Shown: piece after piece, positions 7,373 to 16,107 of the stretch | Layout: each line of letters starts with the position of its first letter | Numbering within the stretch: position 1 is the first letter of the stretch | Source: Bacteroides gallinarum DSM 18171 = JCM 13658 | Lineage (GTDB): Bacteria > Bacteroidota > Bacteroidia > Bacteroidales > Bacteroidaceae | Assembly: GCF_000374365.1 (NCBI RefSeq) | Contig: NZ_KB894155.1 | Location: 1 to 39,178, forward strand | Direction of reading: 5' to 3' | Length of the DNA: 39,178 nucleotides | Notes under the pieces: model-generated | Told to the model about the DNA's origin: nothing | Database searches by the model: none | The model's input: only the letters and a program-made list of their open reading frames with translations | Position numbers and translations under genes: made by a program

Positions 7373-10300
7373 ATGCATAAATATTTTAGTTTCCAATTTT
7401 TTGGAAGAATTAAGTCTTTGGGGTTGACCTTAAATAAAATTCCATTAGCTATGAGACTGTTTGTAATATTTTTAATTTACTCTGTTACTTTGGTTCATGC
7501 TTCGAATTCTTATGCTCAAAACACAACCATTAAGCTTGAAGTACAGAATAAAACAGTGAGTGAAGTATTGTCTGAGATAGAGAAACAATCAGAATTTACT
7601 TTCTTTTTCAATAATAAGCATGTCGACCAGAAACGCCGGGTTTCTGTTACCATAAATAATGGCAATATCTTCAAAATCCTTGACGAGATATTCAAAGGTA
7701 CTCAAGTGAAATATTCTGTACTTGGTAAAAAAATCATTCTCTCTACTGAAATACAAACATTGCAGCAGGAGCAAAAAAAGCGTGTGACAGGTAAAATCTG
7801 TGACGTCAATGGCGAACCGTTGATTGGTGCCTCTATTCAAGTAAAAGGTACTGCAATCGGCTCTATAACGGATATTGATGGCAACTATTCGCTGGAAGTT
7901 CCTAATGATGCGGTTTTGGTAATTTCTTACATTGGATATACTTCGCAGGAGATACCGGTGGGTGTTAAAAATGTAGTGAATATCGCCTTGAAAGAAGATA
8001 CGGAAGTGCTGGATGAAGTAGTAGTGGTGGGGTATGGTGTACAAAAAAAATCGGATGTAACCGGTGCTATGATTAGGGTGAATGCCGATGATTTGACTTC
8101 TCGCCCTGTGGCGAATGCTTTCGAGGCTATGCAGGGAAAAGCTGCTGGAGTTGATATTACGAGCAATGAACGTCCCGGTGAAATTGGTACTATCAATATA
8201 CGCGGAGTACGCTCGCTGAGTGCCAGCAATACCCCGTTGTATGTTGTAGATGGTATTCCCTTGATGTCCAATAGCGGGATAGAGACATTGAATCCGCAGG
8301 ATATAGAGTCTATAGATGTACTAAAGGATGCATCGGCTACCGCTATTTATGGCTCTCGCGGTGCTAATGGTGTGATTTTGGTTACTACTAAGCAGGGAAA
8401 GGAGGGTAAGATGTCGTTAAATTATTCGGGTACGGTAACTTTTGAAACTTTGCAGGATTATTCTGAAATGATGAACTCGGCCGAATATATTGAATGGCGC
8501 CGGTGGGCATATTATTATTATGATCCGACTACTTATCCGCGTGCAGACCAACCGACAAAAGAGAATGACTATAATATTTTTATGGGTTCTGCCGACCCTT
8601 ATGCGTGGAGAAATATCGAGAAGGGGTGGGCTGACGGTGTTTGGGATGGCTCTAAAGTACCTACTACGGATTGGGGTAGCATGGTGAAACAGACAGGAAT
8701 AACCCATGAACATACTTTAAGTGCAAGTGGAGGTACGGAGAAAATACGCGGTTATGCTTCTTTTGGCTATTTGAATAATGAGGGTACTATCAAAGGGGAA
8801 TCTTATACACGTTATACGGCTAAGGTCAGTACTGATATGGCTCCTGTTAAATGGTTTAAGTTGGGGATGAATGTTAATGCTACTTTTAGCGAACAGCAAT
8901 ACGGGTCTTCCGCCAAGTCGGTAGGGCAGTTGGCTACGAATATCCCGGAAAATCTGTATGCGGCTTCTACCAGTATCTTTCCTTATGCAGTACCTTACGA
9001 CGACGAAGGAGAGCGTATCGTTTATCCGGGTGGAGATGATGGCGTAAAAACTGTGGTCGATGATTGGAAATACAGTGAATATGAGCGGAGGATGCTTCGT
9101 GTGATAGGCAGTATGTACGCTCAATTGGATTTGGGTGAAATCTATAAACCTCTTAAGGGGCTTAGATACCGTATGAATTTTGGTCCTGATTTTCGTTATT
9201 GGCGTAATGGTACTTTTGAAGATGCACAGTCGGTCAGTCGGAATGGTTCTCCCAATTATGCTTCTTTGGAAAATCAACATGATTTTTCGTGGACATTGGA
9301 CAATTTGATTTATTATGATAAGACGATAGGTAAGCATTCCTTGGGTGTGACCTTGTTGCAAAGCGCTACGAAGTATCATTATGAGGACGCATCGATGGCA
9401 GCAGTAGGCATTCCGCTGTCCAGCGCCAAATGGAATGCGCTGAATCAGCAAAATATATCTAACTTGGATAGCTGGAGCAGTAATTTGATAGAGAAACAAC
9501 TCTTGTCGTATATGTTCCGGTTGAATTATGATTATTCTAATAAGTATTTGTTAACTGTTTCCGGGCGTTGGGATGGTGCTTCTCAACTTGCAGATGGTAA
9601 TAAATGGGCTTTTTTCCCAAGTGTTGCATTGGGTTGGCGTCTTGAACAGGAGGCATTTTTAAAGGATATCCATTGGATTAATCAATTAAAATTACGTGTA
9701 GGAGTAGGTGTAACGGGAAATTCTGCCATTGACCCTTATCAAACCAAAGGAGGAATCGTTTCCTTGTTTTATCCCTCGGGCAGTAATTTGGTATCAGGAC
9801 ATGTTCCAACAGAGATGATGGTGGAAGACGGTGATGTAGCCATGGCAAATCCGAGCCTGACCTGGGAAAAGACCAGGCAGTGGAATGTGGGGCTCGATTA
9901 TTCTATTTTGAACGGACGTATTTCTGGTGTATTGGATTTTTATACCTCGCATACTTCGGATTTGTTAATGGAGATGACAATACCTGCTTTGAATGGATAT
10001 CAGAGTACGTACTCTAATGTCGGGGAAACTTCGAATATAGGTGTTGATATTACTTTGAATACGGTGAATGTAAAAACACGTGACTTTGAGTGGAATACGA
10101 CTATCAATGCTGCTTGGCAAAAAGATAAGATAGAAACCCTGGCAAATGGTAAAGAAGACGATATTAATAATAACTGGTTTATTGGACATGCTTTAGGAGT
10201 GATTTACGGATATCAGTCTGCTGGATTGTGGAAAGAAGAGGATGCGGCAGAAATGGCTAAATTCAATGCGAATGGGCATAAGTTTGCTGCCGGCATGGTA

Positions 10301-10825
10301 CGCCCTGTGGACCAGAATCATGATTATTTGATAGACCCGAACGATGATAGGGTGGTAATAGGCCATACGCGTCCTCACTGGACTTTGGGGATGACTAATA
10401 CTTTCTCTTACAAGAATCTGGATTTGTCTTTTATGCTTTACGGACGTTTTGATTATATGGTTGATACAGGGGGAGAATACCAGGGAGGACGCTATACTCA
10501 GCGTAAGATTAATTATTATAATGAGAATAACAAGAACGCTGAATATCAGAAGCCTATATATAGCGGTTCCGCAGGTGACCCTTATTATAATATTATTGGT
10601 TATAAGAATGGTTCTTTCTTGAAAATACGTAATATTTCATTAGGATACACTTTCCCGCAGATACTTGTTAAGAAATGGGGATTATCTAATCTGAGGGTCT
10701 ATGTCCAGGCTAAAAATCCCGGAAGAATATTTTCAAATATTGATTTCCTCGAGCTGGATGCGTCACAGGCAGGAACTACTACCTGGAATCGTGGATATAC
10801 AATAGGATTAAATGTCGGTTTTTAA
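7373..10825 (+). CDS. SusC/RagA-type TonB-dependent transporter with STN domain
   Basis: This outer-membrane beta-barrel imports oligosaccharides using TonB energy and pairs with a SusD lid. From ATG 7373 it has 1150 residues: a signal peptide ending near NSYAQ (about residue 49), an STN domain (about 53-125) for signalling to FecR, a carboxypeptidase-regulatory-like domain (about 138-208), the TonB box DEVVVVGYG (214-222), a plug domain, and a barrel ending in an aromatic residue (NVGF). The frame is open to 7316, but 7373 follows a hairpin and gives a more usual N-terminus. ATG 7451, just before the hydrophobic core, is another option. Plug motifs such as YVVDGIPL and ATAIYGSRGANGVILVTTK are typical. 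Regulation by the adjacent sigma/anti-sigma pair is inferred. Confidence 0.96.
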   Translation: MHKYFSFQFFGRIKSLGLTLNKIPLAMRLFVIFLIYSVTLVHASNSYAQNTTIKLEVQNKTVSEVLSEIEKQSEFTFFFNNKHVDQKRRVSVTINNGNIFKILDEIFKGTQVKYSVLGKKIILSTEIQTLQQEQKKRVTGKICDVNGEPLIGASIQVKGTAIGSITDIDGNYSLEVPNDAVLVISYIGYTSQEIPVGVKNVVNIALKEDTEVLDEVVVVGYGVQKKSDVTGAMIRVNADDLTSRPVANAFEAMQGKAAGVDITSNERPGEIGTINIRGVRSLSASNTPLYVVDGIPLMSNSGIETLNPQDIESIDVLKDASATAIYGSRGANGVILVTTKQGKEGKMSLNYSGTVTFETLQDYSEMMNSAEYIEWRRWAYYYYDPTTYPRADQPTKENDYNIFMGSADPYAWRNIEKGWADGVWDGSKVPTTDWGSMVKQTGITHEHTLSASGGTEKIRGYASFGYLNNEGTIKGESYTRYTAKVSTDMAPVKWFKLGMNVNATFSEQQYGSSAKSVGQLATNIPENLYAASTSIFPYAVPYDDEGERIVYPGGDDGVKTVVDDWKYSEYERRMLRVIGSMYAQLDLGEIYKPLKGLRYRMNFGPDFRYWRNGTFEDAQSVSRNGSPNYASLENQHDFSWTLDNLIYYDKTIGKHSLGVTLLQSATKYHYEDASMAAVGIPLSSAKWNALNQQNISNLDSWSSNLIEKQLLSYMFRLNYDYSNKYLLTVSGRWDGASQLADGNKWAFFPSVALGWRLEQEAFLKDIHWINQLKLRVGVGVTGNSAIDPYQTKGGIVSLFYPSGSNLVSGHVPTEMMVEDGDVAMANPSLTWEKTRQWNVGLDYSILNGRISGVLDFYTSHTSDLLMEMTIPALNGYQSTYSNVGETSNIGVDITLNTVNVKTRDFEWNTTINAAWQKDKIETLANGKEDDINNNWFIGHALGVIYGYQSAGLWKEEDAAEMAKFNANGHKFAAGMVRPVDQNHDYLIDPNDDRVVIGHTRPHWTLGMTNTFSYKNLDLSFMLYGRFDYMVDTGGEYQGGRYTQRKINYYNENNKNAEYQKPIYSGSAGDPYYNIIGYKNGSFLKIRNISLGYTFPQILVKKWGLSNLRVYVQAKNPGRIFSNIDFLELDASQAGTTTWNRGYTIGLNVGF

Positions 10826-10840
10826 TAGAAATAAAATTAG

Positions 10841-12811
10841 ATGATTATGAATTTATATAAGAATATTATATGCAGTGTATTGGCAGCGACACTGACCGGA
10901 GGGGCTTTGAGCTCTTGTAGTGATTTTTTGGATGAAGAGCTCACAACCCAGTTGAGTACAGATTACTTTAATACAGACGAAGGAATTACTGAACTGGCAC
11001 AGGGAATGTATTATAATTTACGTTTTCATTTTTCGAAAGAGTGGGCATATGCTACGACTAATTTCGGAACGGACGAATTTCGTATAGGCGGAAATACTTC
11101 TAATGCGGCTTGGAATAGCTATGACGGTAGTTTTAAATCGCAAATTACTGCAATGGACTCAAATACTGCTTTAATGGAGACATTGTGGGACAATATGTAT
11201 ATAGGAATTAATACTGCGAATCTTCTGTTGGAAAAGGTTTCTTCTGATAAATATACGGGTAGCAATAAAGAGAAGTATATGGGAGAGGCTCATTTCCTTA
11301 GGGGATTTAATTATTTGAAATTGGTGTCGCAGTATGGGGGAGTACCCTTAAAACTGTCTACTAATGTGATACCTGAAAGGGAATTTACCCGTGCAACAGC
11401 AGAAGCTACTGTGCAGCAGGTAATTGATGATTTGAAGAAGGCGTATGAGTTTTTACCTCAGACGGCTGCTATGGTGGGAGATATGACAAAGGATGCAGCA
11501 GCACACTTTCTGGCAAAGGCATATCTGTTTCGTGCCAGCGAAATAAATGATAGTTGGAACAGTGAAACGAAATCGGCCGACTGTACGGAGGCTTTACGAC
11601 TTGCAAAAGAAGTAATCGCTCATCGGAATTTAGCTCCGGATTTTTCTGATTTATGGAATTATACTACTCCGGACGGTGATAATGAAAAGTTGAGCGAAAT
11701 TATCTTAGCGGCTCAATTTTCTTCGGATAAATCTTCCAGGGGGCGTTATGGTAATACTTGCCATTTGTACTTCTTGGCTAAATATTCGGAATTGTCTCAA
11801 ATGATGCGCGATATTGCGGGGGGAAGGGAATATCAGCGTTTGCGTACTACATATTATATGTATAATGTTTATGATATGGTGAATGATTCGCGATTTTGGA
11901 AAAGCTTTAAAACGAAGTATGCGGTAAATAATCCTGCAAAAGGCTCTATCTATCAGAAAGGTGATTTGGGTATTATGTATGTGATTAACCGTCCAGGCGA
12001 CGTTCGGTTTGAAAGTATGCAGATGAAAGATGAGGTTATTTATGAAAAGACCGGTAAGACAATCCCTACTGTTTTTGTTGCTTATCCTAAAGGAAAGAAT
12101 GGCAAAGATGATACGGCACTTTACGATGATAAGTCGCATTTTCCGTCTCTCAGTAAGTATTTTGACGGTTCGCGCGAGGGGGTTACTGATAATGTCGGTG
12201 CTCGTGACGGAATATTGGCGCGTTTGGGGGAGACGTATCTTATTGCAGCTGAGGCATTAATCCGCTTGCACGAATATGATGATGCATTGTACTATATAAA
12301 TGAACTTCGTAAACGGGCAGCCTATAAAGCCGGAGAGGACAGGGCAGCGTACTGTGACGGTGGTGCGGCTTATCATTCGGGCGCCTTGGGGTATGCGAGT
12401 ATGGGTGATGTTAATTGTTATATTCCGGAAAATTCGTATTATGAATCTAATAATATTGCACCTACGACGGCAGCAACAAATTTAGAGGTGACGGATATAC
12501 ATAATTTGCCGGATGAAGATGAGGCTATTATCGCCAAACTGAATTATACGAATGATTATGACCGTATGATGTGTTTCCTATTGAATGAACGTTCACGTGA
12601 ACTGTGCGGAGAATTCTTGCGTTGGGTGGACTTGGCTCGTACAAAAACATTGGTGGCACGTGCCCGTGCATTCAATCCGGATGCAGCTCCTAATGTAGAT
12701 GAACATCACTGCCTGCGTCCTATTCCGCAAACTTATTTGGATGCAATACAAAAGAATGGCCATGCGCTGACGGCAGAGGAGAAAAAAGCGGAACAGAACC
12801 CCGGATATTAG
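10841..12811 (+). CDS. SusD/RagB-type glycan-binding lipoprotein
   Basis: SusD-like proteins sit on the cell surface and capture glycans over the SusC channel. This product has a signal peptide with lipobox ALSSC, then SDFLDEELTTQLS, the usual N-terminal SusD sequence. An N-terminal TPR-rich SusD-like region holds MGEAHFLRGFNYLKLVSQYGGVP-type sequence, and the C-terminal RagB part holds LNERSRELCGEFLRWVDLARTKTL. At about 656 residues it is longer than the typical 500-600. It starts 15 bp after susC. ATG 10847 is an alternative start that leaves the lipobox intact. Confidence 0.95.
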   Translation: MIMNLYKNIICSVLAATLTGGALSSCSDFLDEELTTQLSTDYFNTDEGITELAQGMYYNLRFHFSKEWAYATTNFGTDEFRIGGNTSNAAWNSYDGSFKSQITAMDSNTALMETLWDNMYIGINTANLLLEKVSSDKYTGSNKEKYMGEAHFLRGFNYLKLVSQYGGVPLKLSTNVIPEREFTRATAEATVQQVIDDLKKAYEFLPQTAAMVGDMTKDAAAHFLAKAYLFRASEINDSWNSETKSADCTEALRLAKEVIAHRNLAPDFSDLWNYTTPDGDNEKLSEIILAAQFSSDKSSRGRYGNTCHLYFLAKYSELSQMMRDIAGGREYQRLRTTYYMYNVYDMVNDSRFWKSFKTKYAVNNPAKGSIYQKGDLGIMYVINRPGDVRFESMQMKDEVIYEKTGKTIPTVFVAYPKGKNGKDDTALYDDKSHFPSLSKYFDGSREGVTDNVGARDGILARLGETYLIAAEALIRLHEYDDALYYINELRKRAAYKAGEDRAAYCDGGAAYHSGALGYASMGDVNCYIPENSYYESNNIAPTTAATNLEVTDIHNLPDEDEAIIAKLNYTNDYDRMMCFLLNERSRELCGEFLRWVDLARTKTLVARARAFNPDAAPNVDEHHCLRPIPQTYLDAIQKNGHALTAEEKKAEQNPGY

Positions 12812-12833
12812 TGTAATTTTTTCTCATAGAACA

Positions 12834-12874
12834 GAAAGAAGCCTTTTATCCCATTGCTGGGAAAGGCTTCTTTC
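12834..12874 (+). terminator. Hairpin between susD and the sulfatase gene
   Basis: A 13-bp perfect stem (12834-12846 with 12862-12874) has a smaller CCCA/TGGG stem inside its loop. Only a mixed T/C tract follows, so termination may be partial. It lies 22 bases after the susD stop and 36 bases before the sulfatase ATG at 12911, and may lower sulfatase expression relative to SusCD. Confidence 0.6.
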
Positions 12875-12910
12875 ATTGGAATTACAAATAAAGAGATAGA
12901 ATTGTTAGTT

Positions 12911-14290
12911 ATGAAAATTATAAATTGTTTTTTTTCGATTACAGCGGTATTGTCTGGAAACATATTTGCTCAGGAGGCAAAGAGTCTGCCCAATGTAATA
13001 TATATAATGGCTGATGATTTAGGAATTGGCGATTTGGGATGTTATGGTCAACGCCAAATAAAAACTCCTAATATCGACGGTATTGCTCAACATGGTATGA
13101 AATTTATGCAGCATTATGCCGGCTCTACTGTCAGTGCACCTTCCCGTTGTGCATTGCTGACAGGAAAGCATATGGGACATGCTGCTATTAGGGGAAATAA
13201 GAAAGTGCCGGGTGATGACGGATTGGCTTATGAAACTCCTTTGCCCCATGAAGAAATAACAGTTGCCGATATATTTAAAAAGCGGGGTTACATGACGGCT
13301 TGTATCGGTAAGTGGGGATTGGGTGGTCCCGGTACGGAAGGGATACCGGGCAAACATGGTTTCGATTATTTCTACGGATATTTGGGACAGGGCTTTGCTC
13401 ATAGTTATTATCCGGATTTTTTGCATGAGAATGATAAAAAGATAGAATTGAACGGTAATGCATACTCTCACGATTTGATGTTAAGTAAATCTTTGGGTTT
13501 TATTGAACAGAATAAGCAGACGGCCTTTTTTCTCTATTATTCACCGACTATTCCTCATGCAGACCTTGATATAATGGAAGAGCAAAAACAGGAATATAAG
13601 GGATTGTTTTGTGAGACTCCTTTTACCGGTCGGGGATATAAGCAACAATTGACTCCTCGTACCACTTATGCAGCTATGGTGACCTATTTGGACAAAAGTG
13701 TCGGAATGATTATAGATAAACTTAAAGAGTTGGATTTATATGATAATACGATTGTGGTTTTTACATCGGATAACGGAGTGCATGCAGAGGGTGGACATGA
13801 CCCTTACTTTTTTGATAGCAATGGTCCCTTCAGAGGATATAAAAGAGATTTGTATGAGGGTGGAGTACGTACTCCATTCGTAATCCAATGGCCGGAGGTT
13901 ATTCCGCAAGGAGCTGTGACCGACCATATTTCTGCTTTCTGGGATTTTCTGCCTACTGTGAGTGATTTATTGCAAGTTGAGGTTCCTGCTGTTTGCGACG
14001 GGATATCTTACTTGCCTACCCTTACCGGGAAAGGCAGACAAGAAAAGCACTCTTGTATTTATTATGAGTTTTTTGAAGCGGGTGGTAAGCAGTCTATAAT
14101 GACGCCTGACGGTTGGAAATTAGTGAAATTACAAGTGGCTATTCCGGAAAAGACTTACGAAGAATTATATAATTTACGTGTAGACCCGGCAGAGACGACT
14201 AACGTTATTAAGCAGTATCCTCAGGTTGCTACTCGTTTAAGGAATATGATGACTGAGCAAAGAACAGAAAGTGCTGATTTTCATTTTTGA
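12911..14290 (+). CDS. Serine-type sulfatase (S1 family), secreted
   Basis: Sulfatases remove sulfate esters from glycans. The 459-residue product has a signal peptide ending near GNIFAQ, metal ligands in MADDLGIGD (Asp35, Asp36), the sulfatase signature SAPSRCALLTG with Ser75 as the residue converted to formylglycine, and a downstream FTSDNGVHAEGGHD plus GPFRGYKRDLYEGGVRTP. Because the modified residue is Ser and not Cys, activity should need an anaerobic radical-SAM maturase (anSME), which is not in this window. The frame is open to 12854, but that start lies within a hairpin, so 12911 is chosen. As the only enzyme in the locus it points to a sulfated glycan. Exact linkage specificity cannot be read from sequence. 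Confidence 0.95.
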   Translation: MKIINCFFSITAVLSGNIFAQEAKSLPNVIYIMADDLGIGDLGCYGQRQIKTPNIDGIAQHGMKFMQHYAGSTVSAPSRCALLTGKHMGHAAIRGNKKVPGDDGLAYETPLPHEEITVADIFKKRGYMTACIGKWGLGGPGTEGIPGKHGFDYFYGYLGQGFAHSYYPDFLHENDKKIELNGNAYSHDLMLSKSLGFIEQNKQTAFFLYYSPTIPHADLDIMEEQKQEYKGLFCETPFTGRGYKQQLTPRTTYAAMVTYLDKSVGMIIDKLKELDLYDNTIVVFTSDNGVHAEGGHDPYFFDSNGPFRGYKRDLYEGGVRTPFVIQWPEVIPQGAVTDHISAFWDFLPTVSDLLQVEVPAVCDGISYLPTLTGKGRQEKHSCIYYEFFEAGGKQSIMTPDGWKLVKLQVAIPEKTYEELYNLRVDPAETTNVIKQYPQVATRLRNMMTEQRTESADFHF

Positions 14291-14310
14291 CTCATAGTAT
14301 AAAAAGAAAT

Positions 14311-14345
14311 GGCCTCTTATAAATTTATAGGAGGCCGGATTCTTT
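14311..14345. terminator. Terminator between convergent sulfatase and 14357-14803 genes
   Basis: GGCCTC pairs with GAGGCC (14311-14336), with an AT-rich inner stem. CTTTTT follows on the plus strand shortly after, and AAAAAG precedes the stem, so it may work in both directions. Confidence 0.75.
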
Positions 14346-14356
14346 TTGTGTTTATT

Positions 14357-14803
14357 TTATTTCTCCAGCAAATCTTTCAAGAAGGCATCCAGTTCTTCGT
14401 CCAATCCTTTCAGGAGTTCTTCGTTTACCAGCAGGGTGTCGTCGTCCAATAGTAAAAGTTCGGCTATAGTTTCTTTGTCGTCATCCACCAATACGAAAGA
14501 GAAGGGTTTCATGATAGGGAGCTTGTCAAAAGCACCTTGATTCTTCATATTGTAAAGCAAGTTGCTCAGGATACGTTCCACGCTTTCGTAGAAGTCATCG
14601 CTTTCATAGGTCGTCCATTCTTCAATAGTCGCGTTGGCAAGTTCTTTGTCGTCATCATCGAATATGAAGAATTCACCGGAACTCTGGTTTGCTTGCAAAT
14701 GAATATCCGTAACGATAGTTTGTGCACCACCGCAAGCGTACTTGCCGATTGCTTGTCTGATAGTTTCTTCGAGAAGAGATAATGCCGGTTGACTGAGTTT
14801 CAT
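14357..14803 (-). CDS. Conserved hypothetical acidic protein
   Basis: I do not recognise a family for this 148-residue protein. It has no signal peptide or membrane segment and is strongly acidic, with clusters FFIFDDDDKE, VLVDDDKE and LLLDDD, ending in ELDAFLKDLLEK. The pattern of hydrophobic strands each followed by DDD/DDK turns suggests a repeated beta-hairpin motif, but this is only visual. It has its own -7 box (14833-14840) and stands between the sulfatase locus (convergent) and the DUF6340 gene on the same strand, 93 bp away. Confidence 0.75.
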   Translation of the reverse strand: MKLSQPALSLLEETIRQAIGKYACGGAQTIVTDIHLQANQSSGEFFIFDDDDKELANATIEEWTTYESDDFYESVERILSNLLYNMKNQGAFDKLPIMKPFSFVLVDDDKETIAELLLLDDDTLLVNEELLKGLDEELDAFLKDLLEK

Positions 14804-14832
14804 AATTGCCTTTCTTTACTTAAATGGATGTT

Positions 14833-14873
14833 CAAAGGTAGAGAAAATAATTAATAATCGATAATTAATAATC
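14833..14873 (-). promoter_or_regulatory. -7 box and upstream tandem AT repeat
   Basis: The minus strand reads TACCTTTG at 14833-14840. Immediately upstream, plus-strand ATAATTAATAATC (14847-14859) is repeated after one base (14861-14873). The tandem copy covers the place where a -33 element would lie. Confidence 0.45.
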
Positions 14874-14896
14874 AAAAAAAAGCGAATACCGTTTAT

Positions 14897-15985
14897 TTAC
14901 TCCTCATTAAACCGCTGCATCTGCATGTTGAGGCGTGATAATCCTTCTTTACGTTCTTCTAATTCGGCAGCGTATATTGTTGTAAGAACATAGTAAGGAA
15001 GGTCTTCTCTGTTCAGGTGGGTCAAGTCTTTTTTGTCCACACCGTCTACTATGCGGGCTTCGGCTTGTGCTTTCAATGCCCAGTCGGCAGCAGTGACAAT
15101 GCTGTCCTGCATTTCGTAGCCGACTGCCAGGTTATAAGCTGCTTTCATCTTTTGTTTCCCTTTTTTGGTGGCGTAGGTCTGTTTCCATAAGTCGATAGCT
15201 GTACTCCAGTCTTTTTCTCTGGCATATACAGCGGCATCACGCATATTTACCGAACCGCCGCAGAAAAGGTAACGGTCGGCGGTTTTCCAGTATGGCAATA
15301 ATTTCTTTACGGGTATGGTTCCGGCAAATTCCGAGGCTTGTTTTATCAGTTCTTCTTCATTGATAAGGTGGGTCTGTACAAAAGGACCGTTGCCCGTTTC
15401 TTCCCAGAAAATACTGTCTTTATTGCTAATGGTTACCATAGGTGTGCTGCGGTTGGGCAGATAAACCCTGACGGTGGGGTATACTTTGGCATCGACCGTT
15501 CCGTAGTAAATACCCCAGCTACGCATATATTTAACTTTGCGGACAGCACGTATCTGTACGTTTTCCAGGGCAATGAGGAAGTCCACATCCAGATTGCGTG
15601 TCAGTGAGTTTACTTCTTCTTGCGACAGCATGCTTTCACGCGGGGTTATGTCATGGGCACGCAGGGCGGAGTCGCAGATTACCACTTCGTTGAAGTAGTT
15701 TTCGTGGGCAAGGGCTTCTGCAAGGGATTCGGTTGCAATGACGGCATTACCGTTATAGTAATCAACTTTCCGGGCTATTTCAAAGTTATCCTTTTTCTCT
15801 TTGGAAAGAATCGGCTTGTTTTCCGGAACTTCGGGCATGTTATTGACAACGGCCACCCGTTTCAGGCTGGGCGGGAAGCTGACTTCTGCCGGTAATATAT
15901 AGTCGATAGAGAGTTGTTCGACACTTTGGCAACTTGTCAGGAACGACAAGCAGGACAGTAACAGGTAATAAGAGTATTTGGTCAT
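14897..15985 (-). CDS. DUF6340-type lipoprotein with TPR-like region
   Basis: The 362-residue product starts with a lipoprotein signal MTKYSYYLLLSCLSFLTSC, giving an acylated Cys near residue 19. The body begins with a DUF6340-like strand-rich segment (KRVAVVNNMPEVPE) and ends with helical repeats (about 265-330, AAVYAREKDWSTAIDLWKQT and MKAAYNLAVGYEMQDS) that resemble TPRs. The role is unknown; it is probably anchored in the outer membrane facing the periplasm. The frame extends to 16012, but 15985 gives the proper signal sequence and follows a -7 box at 16010-16017. It lies downstream of secA but is separated by a strong terminator. Confidence 0.8.
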   Translation of the reverse strand: MTKYSYYLLLSCLSFLTSCQSVEQLSIDYILPAEVSFPPSLKRVAVVNNMPEVPENKPILSKEKKDNFEIARKVDYYNGNAVIATESLAEALAHENYFNEVVICDSALRAHDITPRESMLSQEEVNSLTRNLDVDFLIALENVQIRAVRKVKYMRSWGIYYGTVDAKVYPTVRVYLPNRSTPMVTISNKDSIFWEETGNGPFVQTHLINEEELIKQASEFAGTIPVKKLLPYWKTADRYLFCGGSVNMRDAAVYAREKDWSTAIDLWKQTYATKKGKQKMKAAYNLAVGYEMQDSIVTAADWALKAQAEARIVDGVDKKDLTHLNREDLPYYVLTTIYAAELEERKEGLSRLNMQMQRFNEE

Positions 15986-16009
15986 GGCCTTTATTCTTTG
16001 TTCTGAAAA

Positions 16010-16017
16010 CAAAAGTA
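16010..16017 (-). promoter_or_regulatory. -7 box for the DUF6340 gene
   Basis: The minus strand reads TACTTTTG, matching TAnnTTTG, 25 bases upstream of the chosen start and downstream of the secA terminator. Confidence 0.5.
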
Positions 16018-16037
16018 ATCTTTTACTTGAATAAATG

Positions 16038-16072
16038 AAAGCCCCGAACAGTTTTTAACCGTTCGGGGCTTT
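16038..16072 (-). terminator. secA terminator
   Basis: A 12-bp GC-rich stem (AAAGCCCCGAAC with GTTCGGGGCTTT) lies just beyond secA. A second AT-only inverted repeat (16081-16089 with 16094-16102) lies between it and the stop codon. Confidence 0.8.
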
Positions 16073-16107
16073 ATCGGTTTAATTATTAATTTCTTAATAA
16101 TTTATTA

